Shown: piece after piece, positions 16,765 to 25,223 of the stretch | Position numbering within the stretch: the stretch's first letter is position 1 | Layout of the letters: every line of letters begins with the position of its first letter | Assembly (NCBI RefSeq): GCF_003752175.1 | Contig: NZ_RJVF01000011.1 | Coordinates: 372,001-436,000 of the forward strand | Direction of reading: 5' to 3' | Length of the DNA stretch: 64,000 bases | Source: Comamonas sp. BIGb0124 | GTDB lineage: Bacteria; Pseudomonadota; Gammaproteobacteria; Burkholderiales; Burkholderiaceae_C | Translations under genes and position numbers: made by a program | Notes under the pieces: model-generated | The model's input: only the letters and a program-made list of their open reading frames with translations | The model's database searches: none | What the model was told of the DNA's origin: nothing

Positions 16765-18333
16765 CGCAAACTGACGTCGCGGCGTTCGGCGGCTTCCATG
16801 CTTCGCCAGCGCGGCTTCACCTTGCTCGAGATGAGCGTTGCCGCCACCCTGGGCGCCATGCTCACGGTGGGTGCGCTGCTGACCGTGCAGTTCAACGACC
16901 GCCTCAACGAGGGCCGGATCGTGGGCGAGCACATGCTGCGCCTGAGCAATGCCGTGGTCCGGTACAAGGAGATCTACAAACGCCAGCTGACCCGTCTGCC
17001 GACGATCTGCTCACAATCGACGTACGCGGTCGGCATGTCGAGGGCGGGTGCAAGCATGGAGGTCCTGGGTACCACCGGCAGGCCGCTGTGCAGCGTGGCC
17101 CGGTTGGACAACCCGGCCATCTTCACGTCCAACGGCATGCAGCCCCGTGTTTCCGACTTGCAGGCCTTCGGGCTGCTGGAGCAGGGCTTCGACGCCGCCC
17201 TGGTGTTGCCGCTGGCGCAGGCTTCCAATGTGAAACGGGCAAACCTCTGGGGTCAACCCAGTGTCGTGAGTCCTGCGCCTGCCCAGTTCGGCATCATCGT
17301 CTCGACCATCTGCCTCCAGGGCGGCGAGCCGGTCAATCCGTCGCCACCGCCGGCACCCGAGGCCGCCGATCCCTGCGGGCTCCAGACCACGAACGGGTAT
17401 GCGGATCTGGCCAGCACCGTCTTCAATATCCGGCCCTACGACGTCAGCGGCAATCGCTTCGGTTCGGGTGCGCGCCTGGGTGCCATGCTCAAGGCCCTGG
17501 GCGGGCAGGGATTCATGGCGCAAGCCGGATCGGACGGCAACCTGCGTGCCTACAAGAGCCAGAGCATGGTGACCAACCCGGTGACGGTTTCGAACCAGAA
17601 CGGCGCCGCAGGCCTGCCCGGCATCGTGGCCGCTTACCACCGCTGGGGATCGACCGAGTACACGATGCGCGACGGCAGCCTCCCGCCCACGCAGGACTGG
17701 AACTTTGCGGCCAAGGCCCTCAACAACGTCTCCACGCTCGGGGTCAACGGCGAGGCCAAGATGGGGGCGGCCAGCATCCGGACCGACCTCGTCGTGGGCG
17801 AGGATGCGACCGTCAAACGCAACGCCTACATCCTGGGGCGCGCCACGGTCTCGAACGGGGCTGTGCTCGTTGGCAACTCCTCGCTGGACAACGCCAAGAT
17901 GAACGCCCAACGCGTCATGGGCAGCGCCTGTTCGACCGACGTCGACTCCTTTGCCCGAAACATCAACAAGAGCGATGAACTGCTCGTGTGCTTCGAAAGG
18001 CAGTGGGCCAAAGTCGCCGCGACCAAGGCTCCCAAGACCTTCTTTTTCAGGCATTTCGGGTGGTATCTGGCGGAGTTCTTCGTGGACTACACCGATGAAG
18101 GCGGCATCAGGCGGACAGCGCGCAGCAGTAATTTAGGCCGTGGCAACGAGTGGTCGACCACGATCCCCGGCAATGCGAGCAACGTCGTGGCATGGGGCGA
18201 GGGACACACCGGCTTGCGCTGGAGCACCATCTTCCAGGAGACCGTGACCGACAGTTCATACCGCCCCAACGAGCAGTGCTACACCGTCAACGGTCTCGCC
18301 TGGGACATGAACTGGAACCGCACGTGCAGGTGA
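16762..18333 (+). CDS. pilV: PilV-type minor pilin with putative adhesive tip, copy 1
   Basis: 523 residues. An 18-residue leader ends in RG before FTLLEMSVAAT, a class III prepilin signal. Residues about 60-340 match copy 2 closely (GEHMLRLSNAVVRYKE, FNIRPYDV, FGSGARLGAMLKALGGQGF, LPPTQDWNF). A repetitive linker and a shared CSTDVDSFA...CF stretch follow, then a tip of about 95 residues unlike copy 2 in detail. In that tip HFGWYLAEFFVDY (from H431) and TIPGNASN/EGHTGLRW (E480-W487) resemble domain 4 of cholesterol-dependent cytolysins. PilV of R64 is a tip adhesin choosing recipient cells, which suggests a binding role here. Confidence 0.85.
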   Translation: MRKLTSRRSAASMLRQRGFTLLEMSVAATLGAMLTVGALLTVQFNDRLNEGRIVGEHMLRLSNAVVRYKEIYKRQLTRLPTICSQSTYAVGMSRAGASMEVLGTTGRPLCSVARLDNPAIFTSNGMQPRVSDLQAFGLLEQGFDAALVLPLAQASNVKRANLWGQPSVVSPAPAQFGIIVSTICLQGGEPVNPSPPPAPEAADPCGLQTTNGYADLASTVFNIRPYDVSGNRFGSGARLGAMLKALGGQGFMAQAGSDGNLRAYKSQSMVTNPVTVSNQNGAAGLPGIVAAYHRWGSTEYTMRDGSLPPTQDWNFAAKALNNVSTLGVNGEAKMGAASIRTDLVVGEDATVKRNAYILGRATVSNGAVLVGNSSLDNAKMNAQRVMGSACSTDVDSFARNINKSDELLVCFERQWAKVAATKAPKTFFFRHFGWYLAEFFVDYTDEGGIRRTARSSNLGRGNEWSTTIPGNASNVVAWGEGHTGLRWSTIFQETVTDSSYRPNEQCYTVNGLAWDMNWNRTCR

Positions 18334-18366
18334 CCCAGGCCGCCTGCGTGGCAGTGCTTTCCATTG

Positions 18367-18424
18367 CCGATACAGGTTTCTCGGTACAACAGACAGTCAC
18401 CATCCTGATGGAGCGAATGTCATG
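18367..18424 (+). repeat. pilV leader, second copy containing remnant of ATPase gene end
   Basis: Aligns with 16709-16764: CCGATACAGG, TACAAC, CAGTC, TGATGGAG and GAATGTCATG are shared. Read in the ATPase frame it still gives PIQVSRYNRQS, so it is a remnant of the ATPase gene end carried along in a tandem duplication. It now serves only as leader for the second pilV. Confidence 0.8.
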
Positions 18425-20080
18425 TGTCCCCTGTCCAAGTCCCACCGGCAAAGCCGGCCCCATCGCCTGTCTGCACCCTGCGTGCGCAGGCGCCTGCACG
18501 GTTACACACTGCTTGAACTGACGGTTGCAGGCAGTGTGGCGGCCGTCGTCACGGCGGGCGCACTGCTGACCCTGCAGTTCAACGAGCGCATGACCGCAGG
18601 CAAGATCGTCGCCGAACACATGCTGCGCCTGAGTGCCGCCGTGGTCCGTTACAAGGAGCTCTACCACAAGGAGCTGACCCGGCTGCCGCCGATCTGCGGG
18701 CAGTCGAGTTATGCGGTCGGCCTGTCGAAGGCGGGCCCCGATCTGTCGGCCGTGGCGCCGGCCAGGCCGCTGTGCAGCGTGGAACGCCGGGGCAGTCCGG
18801 CGGTGTTCATGGACAACGGCCTGCAGCCGAGCGTGGCAGACCTGCAGGCCTTCGGGCTGCTGGAGTCGGGCTTCGACCCCCGGCTGGTGCTGCCGCTGAT
18901 GCCCGCCGTCCCTGTGAAGCGGGCCGACACGTCGGGTGCGCCGAGCACGCTGGACGCACCCGCCGAGTTCGGCATTCTCATCGCCGCCGTCTGCCTGGAG
19001 AGCGGCGCGTCCACGCTCCTGCCGCCCACGCCGCCATCGCCTCACGAGCCCGATCCCTGCGGATTCCAGGCCAGCGGGGGGCATGCGGATCTGGTCAGCA
19101 CCGTCTTCAACATCCGGCCCTACGACGTCGGCGGCGACCGCTTCGGCTCGGGTGCCCGGCTGGGCGCCATGCTGCAGGCCCTGGGCGGGCAGGGGTTCAT
19201 GGCGCAGCTCGGATCGGACGGCCAACTGCGTGCGTACAAGGGGCAGAGCGTGCTGCCCAACCCGGTGACGGCGCCGACCCTGAACGGCGCCGCCGGCCTG
19301 CCCGGCATCGTGGCGGCCCATCACCGGTCGGTACCGAGCGAGTTCACGATGCGCGACGGCAGCAATCCGCCCACGCAGGACTGGAATTTTGCAAACAGGG
19401 CCCTGAACCATGTCTCCACGCTGGGCGTCGACGGCCTGGCCACGCTGGGCTCCGTCAAGGTCGGGAACAATCTATCGGTGAGCGGCAACGCCGAGGTCGA
19501 TGGAGATGTGACCATCGATGGCGCCGCCGCCGTCACGGGGCGGGTCGTCATGACGGGGGGAGCCAGTCTTTACGGGGCCTCTTCGGTCGAGCATCTCGGC
19601 ATGCGTTCGATCCAAAGTATCGGCGACGCTTGCTCGACTCGACACCATTCCTTTGCCCAGGACGACCAGAATCTGGAACAACTGATGATGTGCCACAACA
19701 CGAAGTGGGTCAGGATCGCCGCTGCGACGCCTGCCGCGCCACCGCCTCCGGCAGCATCCCAACGCCCGGGATTCCACTTTCGGTTGTCCGAGCGCGGCTT
19801 CAGGGGGTTGCTGAGGTTCGAGGTGATCTACAGGCAGAACGGTTCGACCTATTCGGCTAAAAGCCCCGAGTACTCGCAGACCGGGGCGACGTGGTCGTGG
19901 ACGCCCGACGCCAGCAACCAGCAGATCGTCCTGTTGGTGGCCCAGATCCATGCCGGGCAAAACGGGTGGGTGTCGATCATGAGGCGTCCGCTCGACGACG
20001 ATCTCTACAGGACGAAGGGCAAGTGCTACAACATCCTGAGCACGGCCTACCCCTTCCCCGTGGACCACAGCTGCAATTGA
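18422..20080 (+). CDS. PilV-type minor pilin, copy 2 with different tip
   Basis: 552 residues. A 27-residue basic leader ends in HG before YTLLELTVAGS. The body up to residue about 330 is a clear paralogue of copy 1 (AEHMLRLSAAVVRYKE, FNIRPYDVGG, LPGIVAAHHR, NPPTQDWNFANRALNHVSTL). The next part has a repeating V-x-G pattern (VSGNAEVDGDVTIDGAAAV) like a beta-solenoid stalk. A Pro/Ala hinge (about residue 440) leads to a tip of about 100 residues with two Cys that differs from copy 1, keeping only a similar spacing of aromatic and Gly residues. Likely an alternative tip adhesin. It ends the operon, converging on livF. Confidence 0.85.
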   Translation: MCPLSKSHRQSRPHRLSAPCVRRRLHGYTLLELTVAGSVAAVVTAGALLTLQFNERMTAGKIVAEHMLRLSAAVVRYKELYHKELTRLPPICGQSSYAVGLSKAGPDLSAVAPARPLCSVERRGSPAVFMDNGLQPSVADLQAFGLLESGFDPRLVLPLMPAVPVKRADTSGAPSTLDAPAEFGILIAAVCLESGASTLLPPTPPSPHEPDPCGFQASGGHADLVSTVFNIRPYDVGGDRFGSGARLGAMLQALGGQGFMAQLGSDGQLRAYKGQSVLPNPVTAPTLNGAAGLPGIVAAHHRSVPSEFTMRDGSNPPTQDWNFANRALNHVSTLGVDGLATLGSVKVGNNLSVSGNAEVDGDVTIDGAAAVTGRVVMTGGASLYGASSVEHLGMRSIQSIGDACSTRHHSFAQDDQNLEQLMMCHNTKWVRIAAATPAAPPPPAASQRPGFHFRLSERGFRGLLRFEVIYRQNGSTYSAKSPEYSQTGATWSWTPDASNQQIVLLVAQIHAGQNGWVSIMRRPLDDDLYRTKGKCYNILSTAYPFPVDHSCN

Positions 20081-20116
20081 CGATCGATCACGCGCAGCGG
20101 CCGCCCGCGAGGCGGC

Positions 20117-20881
20117 TCAACTGCCCAGGTAGGCGTCCTGCACCTTGGGATTGCCCAGCAGTTCGCGGCCCGAGCCCTGCAGCACGATCTCGCCGGTCTC
20201 GATCACATAGGCGCGGTCGGCGATGCGCAGTGCCTGCCGCACGTTCTGCTCCACCAGAAAGATGGTCAGTCCCTGCGCGTTGATGTCGCGCAGCGTACGG
20301 AAGATATCCTGCACGATGATGGGAGCCAGGCCCATCGAGGGCTCGTCGAGCAGCAGCACGCGCGGACGGGCCATCAGGGCCCGGCCGATCGCCAGCATCT
20401 GCTGTTCGCCGCCCGACAGATTGCCCGCCAGCCCGTTGTGACGTTCCTTGAGGCGCGGGAACAGGGTGTAGATGCGCTCGAGATCGGCGGCCCGTTCGCC
20501 GCGGTCGCTGCGTGTGTAGGCACCCAGCTCCAGGTTCTCGTTCACCGTGAGCGTGGTCAGCGTGGCGCGGCCTTCGGCCACCTGCACCACACCCGATCTC
20601 ACGATCTTGTGGGGCGGCAGTGCCGCGATGTCCCGGCCATCGAAACGCACGCGCCCGGCGCGTTTCTTGACCAGGCCCGAGAGCGCCAGCAGCGTGGTCG
20701 ACTTGCCTGCGCCGTTGGCACCCACCAGCGTGGTGATCTGGCCTTCGTGCAGCTCGAAGCTCACGCCCTTGACCGCTTCGATGTGTCCGTAGGCCACTTC
20801 CAGGCCTTCGACCTGAAGCAGGGGGGATGCGGGAGCGGTGGAAGTAGCCAAGGTGGAAGAAGGAGACTGTGCTGCCGTCAT
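20117..20881 (-). CDS. livF: branched-chain amino acid ABC transporter ATPase LivF
   Basis: 254 residues. Walker A GANGAGKSTT, signature LSGGEQQMLAIGRALM, Walker B VLLLDEPSMGLAP and the LVEQNV switch region are typical of LivF. The first about 25 residues are a Ser/Thr/Ala-rich extension. The ATG at 20881 overlaps the stop of livG (TCA/CAT overlap), so the two ATPases are translationally coupled. With LivG it powers uptake of branched-chain amino acids or related compounds. Confidence 0.92.
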   Translation of the reverse strand: MTAAQSPSSTLATSTAPASPLLQVEGLEVAYGHIEAVKGVSFELHEGQITTLVGANGAGKSTTLLALSGLVKKRAGRVRFDGRDIAALPPHKIVRSGVVQVAEGRATLTTLTVNENLELGAYTRSDRGERAADLERIYTLFPRLKERHNGLAGNLSGGEQQMLAIGRALMARPRVLLLDEPSMGLAPIIVQDIFRTLRDINAQGLTIFLVEQNVRQALRIADRAYVIETGEIVLQGSGRELLGNPKVQDAYLGS

Positions 20882-21711
20882 GCGGGGACCTCCGTCGCGC
20901 GCGGGGCCGGGTGTGGGTCTGAGGGTTCGTCGTCGTCGCGGCCCAGGTAGGCCTCGATGACCTGCGGATCGTTGCGGATGGCCGTGCCGTCGCCCTGGGC
21001 GATGATGCGGCCGAAGTTCAGCACCGCGATGTCCTCGCACAGGCCCATCACGAAACGCATGTCGTGTTCGATCATGAAGATGGTGAAGCCGCGGCCGCTG
21101 ATGCCCTGGATCACTTTCATGATCTCGGTCTTCTCGCCGCTGTTCATGCCGGCCACCGGCTCGTCGAGCAGCAGCAGCCGGGGCTCGGTGGCCAGTGCGC
21201 GCGCCAGTTCGAGCTTGCGCTGTTCGCCGTACGACAGGTTGTCGGCCGTGTCGTGCGCCTTGTGGTCCAGGCTCACCCACGACAGCAGTTCGCGTGCACG
21301 TTCACGGGCCTGCTGCTCGCGCTGGCGGAAATCGGCGCTGCCCAGCAACAGGGCCAGCGTGCCGTAGTTCAGGTGGGTGTGCATGCCCACGATCACGTTG
21401 TCGATCAGGGACATCTCCTTGAACAGGCGGATGTTCTGGAACGTGCGTGCAATGCCGCGCCGCGTGATCTGGTGGGGTCGCACGCCGGCCAGGTCCTGTC
21501 CCTCGAAGCGGATGGTGCCGCTCGACGGCGGAAGCAGGCCGGTGATGAGGTTGAACACCGTGGTCTTGCCCGCGCCATTGGGGCCGATGAGACCGAAGAT
21601 TCCGCCTCGAGGAACCGCCAGGTTCACGTCCTGCAGCACCTTGAGTCCACCGAAATGACGTGAGATTCCCTGCAGTTCGAGCTGGGGCGCCGATGCCTTG
21701 TTGCCGCTCAT
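20878..21711 (-). CDS. livG: branched-chain amino acid ABC transporter ATPase LivG
   Basis: 277 residues with Walker A GPNGAGKTTV, signature LSYGEQRKLELARAL, Walker B LLLLDEPVAGMN and the LivG-type IEHDMRFVM segment; the insert after the Q-loop (RTFQNIRLFKEMSLIDNV) is also typical. The ATG at 21711 overlaps the end of livM by 4 bases. Confidence 0.92.
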   Translation of the reverse strand: MSGNKASAPQLELQGISRHFGGLKVLQDVNLAVPRGGIFGLIGPNGAGKTTVFNLITGLLPPSSGTIRFEGQDLAGVRPHQITRRGIARTFQNIRLFKEMSLIDNVIVGMHTHLNYGTLALLLGSADFRQREQQARERARELLSWVSLDHKAHDTADNLSYGEQRKLELARALATEPRLLLLDEPVAGMNSGEKTEIMKVIQGISGRGFTIFMIEHDMRFVMGLCEDIAVLNFGRIIAQGDGTAIRNDPQVIEAYLGRDDDEPSDPHPAPRATEVPA

Positions 21712-22607
21712 GCCGCACCTCCCTGGGTCGACTTGGCCGCCGCTGCCGGCACCGCGCGTTTGCTGCCGAACCAGGCCCGCAGACGGGCCGGATCCCAGAT
21801 GCCCTTGGGCAGGAACAGCACGATGAGCACCAGGATCAGTCCGTTGACCACCAGGCGGAAATCGGCGAACGACCGCAGCACCTCGGGCAGCAGCGTCAGC
21901 AGCGTGCTGCCCACGATCGGGCCGATCAGGCTGGTGATGCCGCCCAGGATGGCCATGGTGAGGATCTCGACGCCGCGGTCGAAGCCGTATTCGTTGGGGC
22001 CGATGAAGAAGGTGAGGTGGGCGTTGAGCGCACCGGCCAGACCGGCGATGACTGCGCCCAGCACGAAGGCCAGCATCTTGTGGCCGCCCACGTCGATGCC
22101 CATCAGGCCGGCAGCGGTCTCGTCTTCCTTGATGGCTTCGAAGGCCCGGCCGATGCGCGAGATGCGCAGGCGCCACAGCACCGCGACCACCACCACCACG
22201 GCCAGCAACACATGCCACCACTCGGTGAGCTGGGGAATGCCGTTGAGGCCCAATGCGCCGCCGGTCAGCGACTCGGCATTGAGTGCCACGATGCGCACCA
22301 CTTCACCGAAGGCCAGCGTGGCCATGGCCAGGTACACGCCCGACAGGCGCAGCGTGGGCTTGCCCATGACGAACGCGACCAGCGCCGGCAGCGCCATGCC
22401 GCCGGCCAGCGCGAGCGGGAACGGCACTTCGTAGTTCAGCGTCAGGATGGAGGCCGTGTAGGCACCCAGCCCCATGAAGGCCGCATTGGCCATGGCCAGC
22501 ATGCCGCACGACAGCGTCAGCCAGATCGACAGCGCCAGCAGGGCATTGGTGCCCAGCGAGAGCACCAGGTTGCTGTAGATCGCCCAGAAATTCTCGAACC
22601 ACTCCAT
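21708..22607 (-). CDS. livM: branched-chain amino acid ABC transporter permease LivM
   Basis: 299 residues with 8-10 hydrophobic segments. GLGAYTASIL, RISRIGRAFEAIKEDETAA (the EAA-like cytoplasmic loop) and NAHLTFFIGPNEYGFDRGVE are LivM family hallmarks. It pairs with LivH to form the channel. One base separates it from livH. Confidence 0.92.
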   Translation of the reverse strand: MEWFENFWAIYSNLVLSLGTNALLALSIWLTLSCGMLAMANAAFMGLGAYTASILTLNYEVPFPLALAGGMALPALVAFVMGKPTLRLSGVYLAMATLAFGEVVRIVALNAESLTGGALGLNGIPQLTEWWHVLLAVVVVVAVLWRLRISRIGRAFEAIKEDETAAGLMGIDVGGHKMLAFVLGAVIAGLAGALNAHLTFFIGPNEYGFDRGVEILTMAILGGITSLIGPIVGSTLLTLLPEVLRSFADFRLVVNGLILVLIVLFLPKGIWDPARLRAWFGSKRAVPAAAAKSTQGGAA

Positions 22608-22608
22608 C

Positions 22609-23490
22609 TCACACCTTCCGTTCTTGTACGTGGCCGAAGATGCCGCGCGGACGCAGCAGCAGCACCAGGAACAGCAGCCCGAAAGCCACTGCGTCCCGCA
22701 TGTTCGAGCCGATATAGGCGACCGACAGCACCTCGGCGAAGCCCAGGAACAGGCCGCCGAGCATGGCGCCCCGGATGTCGCCCATGCCGCCCAGGATGAT
22801 GACCGCGATGCCCTTGTGCAGCATGGGCTGGCCCATCAGCGGGAACAGCGCGTTCGAATACAGGCCGATGAGCACACCGGCCACGCCGCCCAGGCCTGCG
22901 GCGGCGAACGAGGTCAGGTAGAACAGCCCCTCGACGTTGATGCCCAGCAGCGAGGCCGCCTTCGGCGATTCGGCAATGGCCCGCATGGCGCGGCCCAGCT
23001 GCGTGCGCTTGAGCGACAGCAGCAGCGCGGCCATCAGCACGAAGGACAGGAAAACAATGCCGAGTTCGACCGCCGTGACGTGCAGGCCGGCGAACTCGAT
23101 GGGCTCGTGCGAGATCGCGCCTTCGGGAAAACGCAGATTCTGGGCGCCGAAGATGCCCTGGATGCCGTTGTTGAGCACGATGGCCACGCCGATGGTGGCG
23201 ATCATGGGGATCAGGTGGGGCGCATTGCGCGCGCGCAGCGGCTTGAGCACCAGGAAGTCGATCACCAGGCCCAGCCCGCCGCAGAACAGGAAAGCGAAGA
23301 GCAGGCCCCAGGCCAGCGAGATGTCGAATTGCGCCATGACGTACTGCGCCGCATAGGCACCCACCATGAAGACGGCGCCGTGCGAGAGGTTGATCACCCC
23401 CAGCACGCCAAAGATGAGCGTGAAGCCCAAGGCGAAGAGCGCGTACACGCTGCCAAGCGAAAGGGCGTTGACGAGTTGCTGTTCAAGCAC
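22609..23490 (-). CDS. livH: branched-chain amino acid ABC transporter permease LivH
   Basis: 293 residues. It starts MLEQQLVNALSLGSVYALFA, as many LivH proteins do, then GVINLSHGAVFMVGAY and the cytoplasmic loop LKRTQLGRAMRAIAESPKAA. It lies 156 bases downstream of the binding-protein gene, with a terminator-like hairpin between. Confidence 0.92.
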   Translation of the reverse strand: MLEQQLVNALSLGSVYALFALGFTLIFGVLGVINLSHGAVFMVGAYAAQYVMAQFDISLAWGLLFAFLFCGGLGLVIDFLVLKPLRARNAPHLIPMIATIGVAIVLNNGIQGIFGAQNLRFPEGAISHEPIEFAGLHVTAVELGIVFLSFVLMAALLLSLKRTQLGRAMRAIAESPKAASLLGINVEGLFYLTSFAAAGLGGVAGVLIGLYSNALFPLMGQPMLHKGIAVIILGGMGDIRGAMLGGLFLGFAEVLSVAYIGSNMRDAVAFGLLFLVLLLRPRGIFGHVQERKV

Positions 23491-23568
23491 GGTGAGTGTC
23501 CTGCGGCAGTTGGCGAAGAATGCGCGAGCGACGGGTCGCGGCGCGCGGCCGTTGCAAAACGGCGTCTG

Positions 23569-23602
23569 GAAAAACGACAGCGGCGCGTTGACCGCGCCGC
23601 TG
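23569..23602 (-). terminator. terminator/attenuator between binding-protein gene and livH
   Basis: On the minus strand CAGCGGCGCG and CGCGCCGCTG form a perfect 10-bp stem around 5 bases (arms 23593-23602 and 23578-23587), followed by TCGTTTTT. Placed after the binding-protein gene, it would lower transcription into livHMGF and leave the binding protein in excess. Confidence 0.75.
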
Positions 23603-23646
23603 GGGTCCGGGGACCGGACGACAGCTTCCGATACCCCTGGCCCTGC

Positions 23647-24789
23647 TTATTTCTCGATCACGAAGGCAGTGCCCTTGGTCACGCTGACGATGGGCTTCTG
23701 CTGTGCGTCGTAGCCCTTGTCATTGAAGCGGCGGAACTGGAAGTCGCCGGTGGCGCCGGTCCATTTCACGTCGGGCAGCGCGGCCTGGAGGGCGTTGCGG
23801 TCCTTGGCGAGGTCGCCCGACAGCGTGATCTTTTTGATCGCCTGGCTGGCGATGTACAGCGCGTCGTAGGCCTGCGCGGCGAACTGGTCGGGCGCGGCGT
23901 TGTACTTGGCGGTGTAGGCCTTGATGAACTTGGTGTTCTCGGGCGTGGCGTTGGAAGCCGACCAGGGGCTGCCCACGTACAGGTTGTCGGATGCACCCTT
24001 GGCCAGATCGAAGATCTTGGTCGAGTTCATGCCGTTGCCGCCGATCACCGGCAGGTTCAGGCCGACCTGGCGGGCCTGCACCATGATGGGAGCGCCTTCG
24101 GCCAGCAGGGCCGACAGCACGATGGCGTCGGGATTGCTGGCCTTGATCTTGGTCAGCTGGGCCTTGAAGTCCACATCGCCCTTGGCGAAGGTCTCGGTGG
24201 TCGTCACCGGGATCTTCAGGTCTTCGAGCGCCTTCTTGAAGTTGTCGTAGCCGCTCTTGGTGAACACGTCGTCGTTGCCGTAGAGCACCGCGACTTTCTT
24301 GACGCCGGCGATGCGCACGGCGGTCTTGATGGTTTCGGGCAGCACGTCGGCTTCGGTCACCGAGTTGCGGAACACGTATTGGCCGATGGAGGTGATGCCG
24401 TCGGCGGTGTTGGAGGTGCCGAACGCCACGGTCTTGGAGGCCTGGGCGATGGGGTGGGCGGCCTGGGCGGAGTTGGACAGGGTGGGGCCGAAGACCATCA
24501 GCACCTTGTCCTGGAAGATCAGTTTCTTGAAGACGTTGATCGCTTCTTCTTTTTTGCCCTGCTCGTCCTCGACCACCAGTTGCAGCTTGTTGCCGTTGAT
24601 CCCGCCGGCGGCGTTGATCTCTTCGGCAGCCAGCTGGAAGCCGTTGCGGATGGCGCTGCCGTACTGGGCCGCACCGCCGGAAAGCGCTTCGGCCACGCCG
24701 ATCTTGATGTCGGCGGCCTGGGCGCCGGTGGCGAAGGCCAGGACGCTGGCGGCGGCCAGCAGGCCGCGCGTGAATGTGCTGTGACTCAT
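23647..24789 (-). CDS. branched-chain-amino-acid-type ABC substrate-binding protein (LivJ/LivK family)
   Basis: 380 residues with a cleavable signal peptide (LLAAASVLAFATGAQAAD) and the periplasmic binding protein type I fold: IKIGVAEALSGGAAQYG, INAAGGINGNKLQLVVEDEQ and the hinge region VLYGNDDVFTKSG. Ligands of the family include Leu/Ile/Val, amides and aromatic acids; the exact ligand cannot be read. It is the first gene of the liv operon. The chain is of typical length. Confidence 0.9.
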   Translation of the reverse strand: MSHSTFTRGLLAAASVLAFATGAQAADIKIGVAEALSGGAAQYGSAIRNGFQLAAEEINAAGGINGNKLQLVVEDEQGKKEEAINVFKKLIFQDKVLMVFGPTLSNSAQAAHPIAQASKTVAFGTSNTADGITSIGQYVFRNSVTEADVLPETIKTAVRIAGVKKVAVLYGNDDVFTKSGYDNFKKALEDLKIPVTTTETFAKGDVDFKAQLTKIKASNPDAIVLSALLAEGAPIMVQARQVGLNLPVIGGNGMNSTKIFDLAKGASDNLYVGSPWSASNATPENTKFIKAYTAKYNAAPDQFAAQAYDALYIASQAIKKITLSGDLAKDRNALQAALPDVKWTGATGDFQFRRFNDKGYDAQQKPIVSVTKGTAFVIEK

Positions 24790-24867
24790 GTCTGTCTTCC
24801 TCTGGATGCCCGGATGGTGGAGCGCGTCGTTGAGCCTGTTGAAACCGGTTTTTCGGACGCGTGCGGC

Positions 24868-24873
24868 ATTTTA
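24868..24873 (-). promoter_or_regulatory. possible -10 box of the liv operon
   Basis: GATAAAAT on the minus strand, about 80 bases before the binding-protein ATG. It resembles sigma-70 -10 boxes common in betaproteobacteria, but no clear -35 is visible at the right spacing. Confidence 0.3.
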
Positions 24874-25059
24874 TCGAGGGCGTACGCCTGGCCGCCACAG
24901 GACAACTCCCGGGGTGCCGTTTGGGCGGAAAAGTGTTGGCGTGCAGCATCAAATCGAGCAAAAACGCACATTCAGAGGAAAATTTTTTGTCGAAATCAGG
25001 GAAAACCCTTGTTTCGTTGCTGTTTGGCAGGCGGTGGACGGGTGCACACCTGCTTACCC

Positions 25060-25074
25060 AGCTTTACAAAAGCT
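25060..25074. promoter_or_regulatory. palindrome upstream of LTXXQ gene, possible operator
   Basis: AGCTTT and AAAGCT form perfect 6-base arms around ACA. GCTT also recurs nearby at 25052. The binding factor is unknown; envelope-stress regulators often act on LTXXQ genes, but nothing in the site identifies one. Confidence 0.35.
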
Positions 25075-25223
25075 TGGCGCAGGCCTCACCGGGCGGTTGC
25101 ATGCGCGGCCGATACTGAATCCGTCGGCACAGCGCCGCACCACCGGCAAGCGGGCCCCTCGGCCAGCAGCCGGGGCGCGGACCGGCCGTCCTCTGTTCCC
25201 ACCCGTCCTCAAAGGAGATCGAC

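Larger units (their letters stand above)
24790..25223. other. divergent promoter region between liv operon and LTXXQ gene
   Basis: 434 bases with no gene I can support. The part nearer the liv side holds a -10-like TAAAAT on the minus strand (24868-24873), and a moderately AT-rich stretch lies at 24950-25020. On the plus side a perfect palindrome AGCTTT-ACA-AAAGCT (25060-25074) sits about 150 bases before the LTXXQ gene and could be an operator. A good ribosome binding site (AAAGGAG) precedes ATG 25224. Confidence 0.5.

Noticed and set aside
17567-19275. Shufflon-like site CCAACCCGGTGACGG in both pilV genes
   Set aside because: It loosely resembles the R64 sfx core but lies in the same orientation in a conserved coding segment (NPVT); there is no inverted copy and no Rci recombinase in the window.
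20095-20116. Short hairpin GCCGCC-CGCGA-GGCGGC between pilV copy 2 and livF
   Set aside because: Only 6 bp of stem and no T-run; partly a chance result of GC-rich sequence.
24861-25118. Possible 85-codon gene between liv and LTXXQ genes
   Set aside because: No ribosome binding site, no recognisable domain, and it covers promoter-like sequence.
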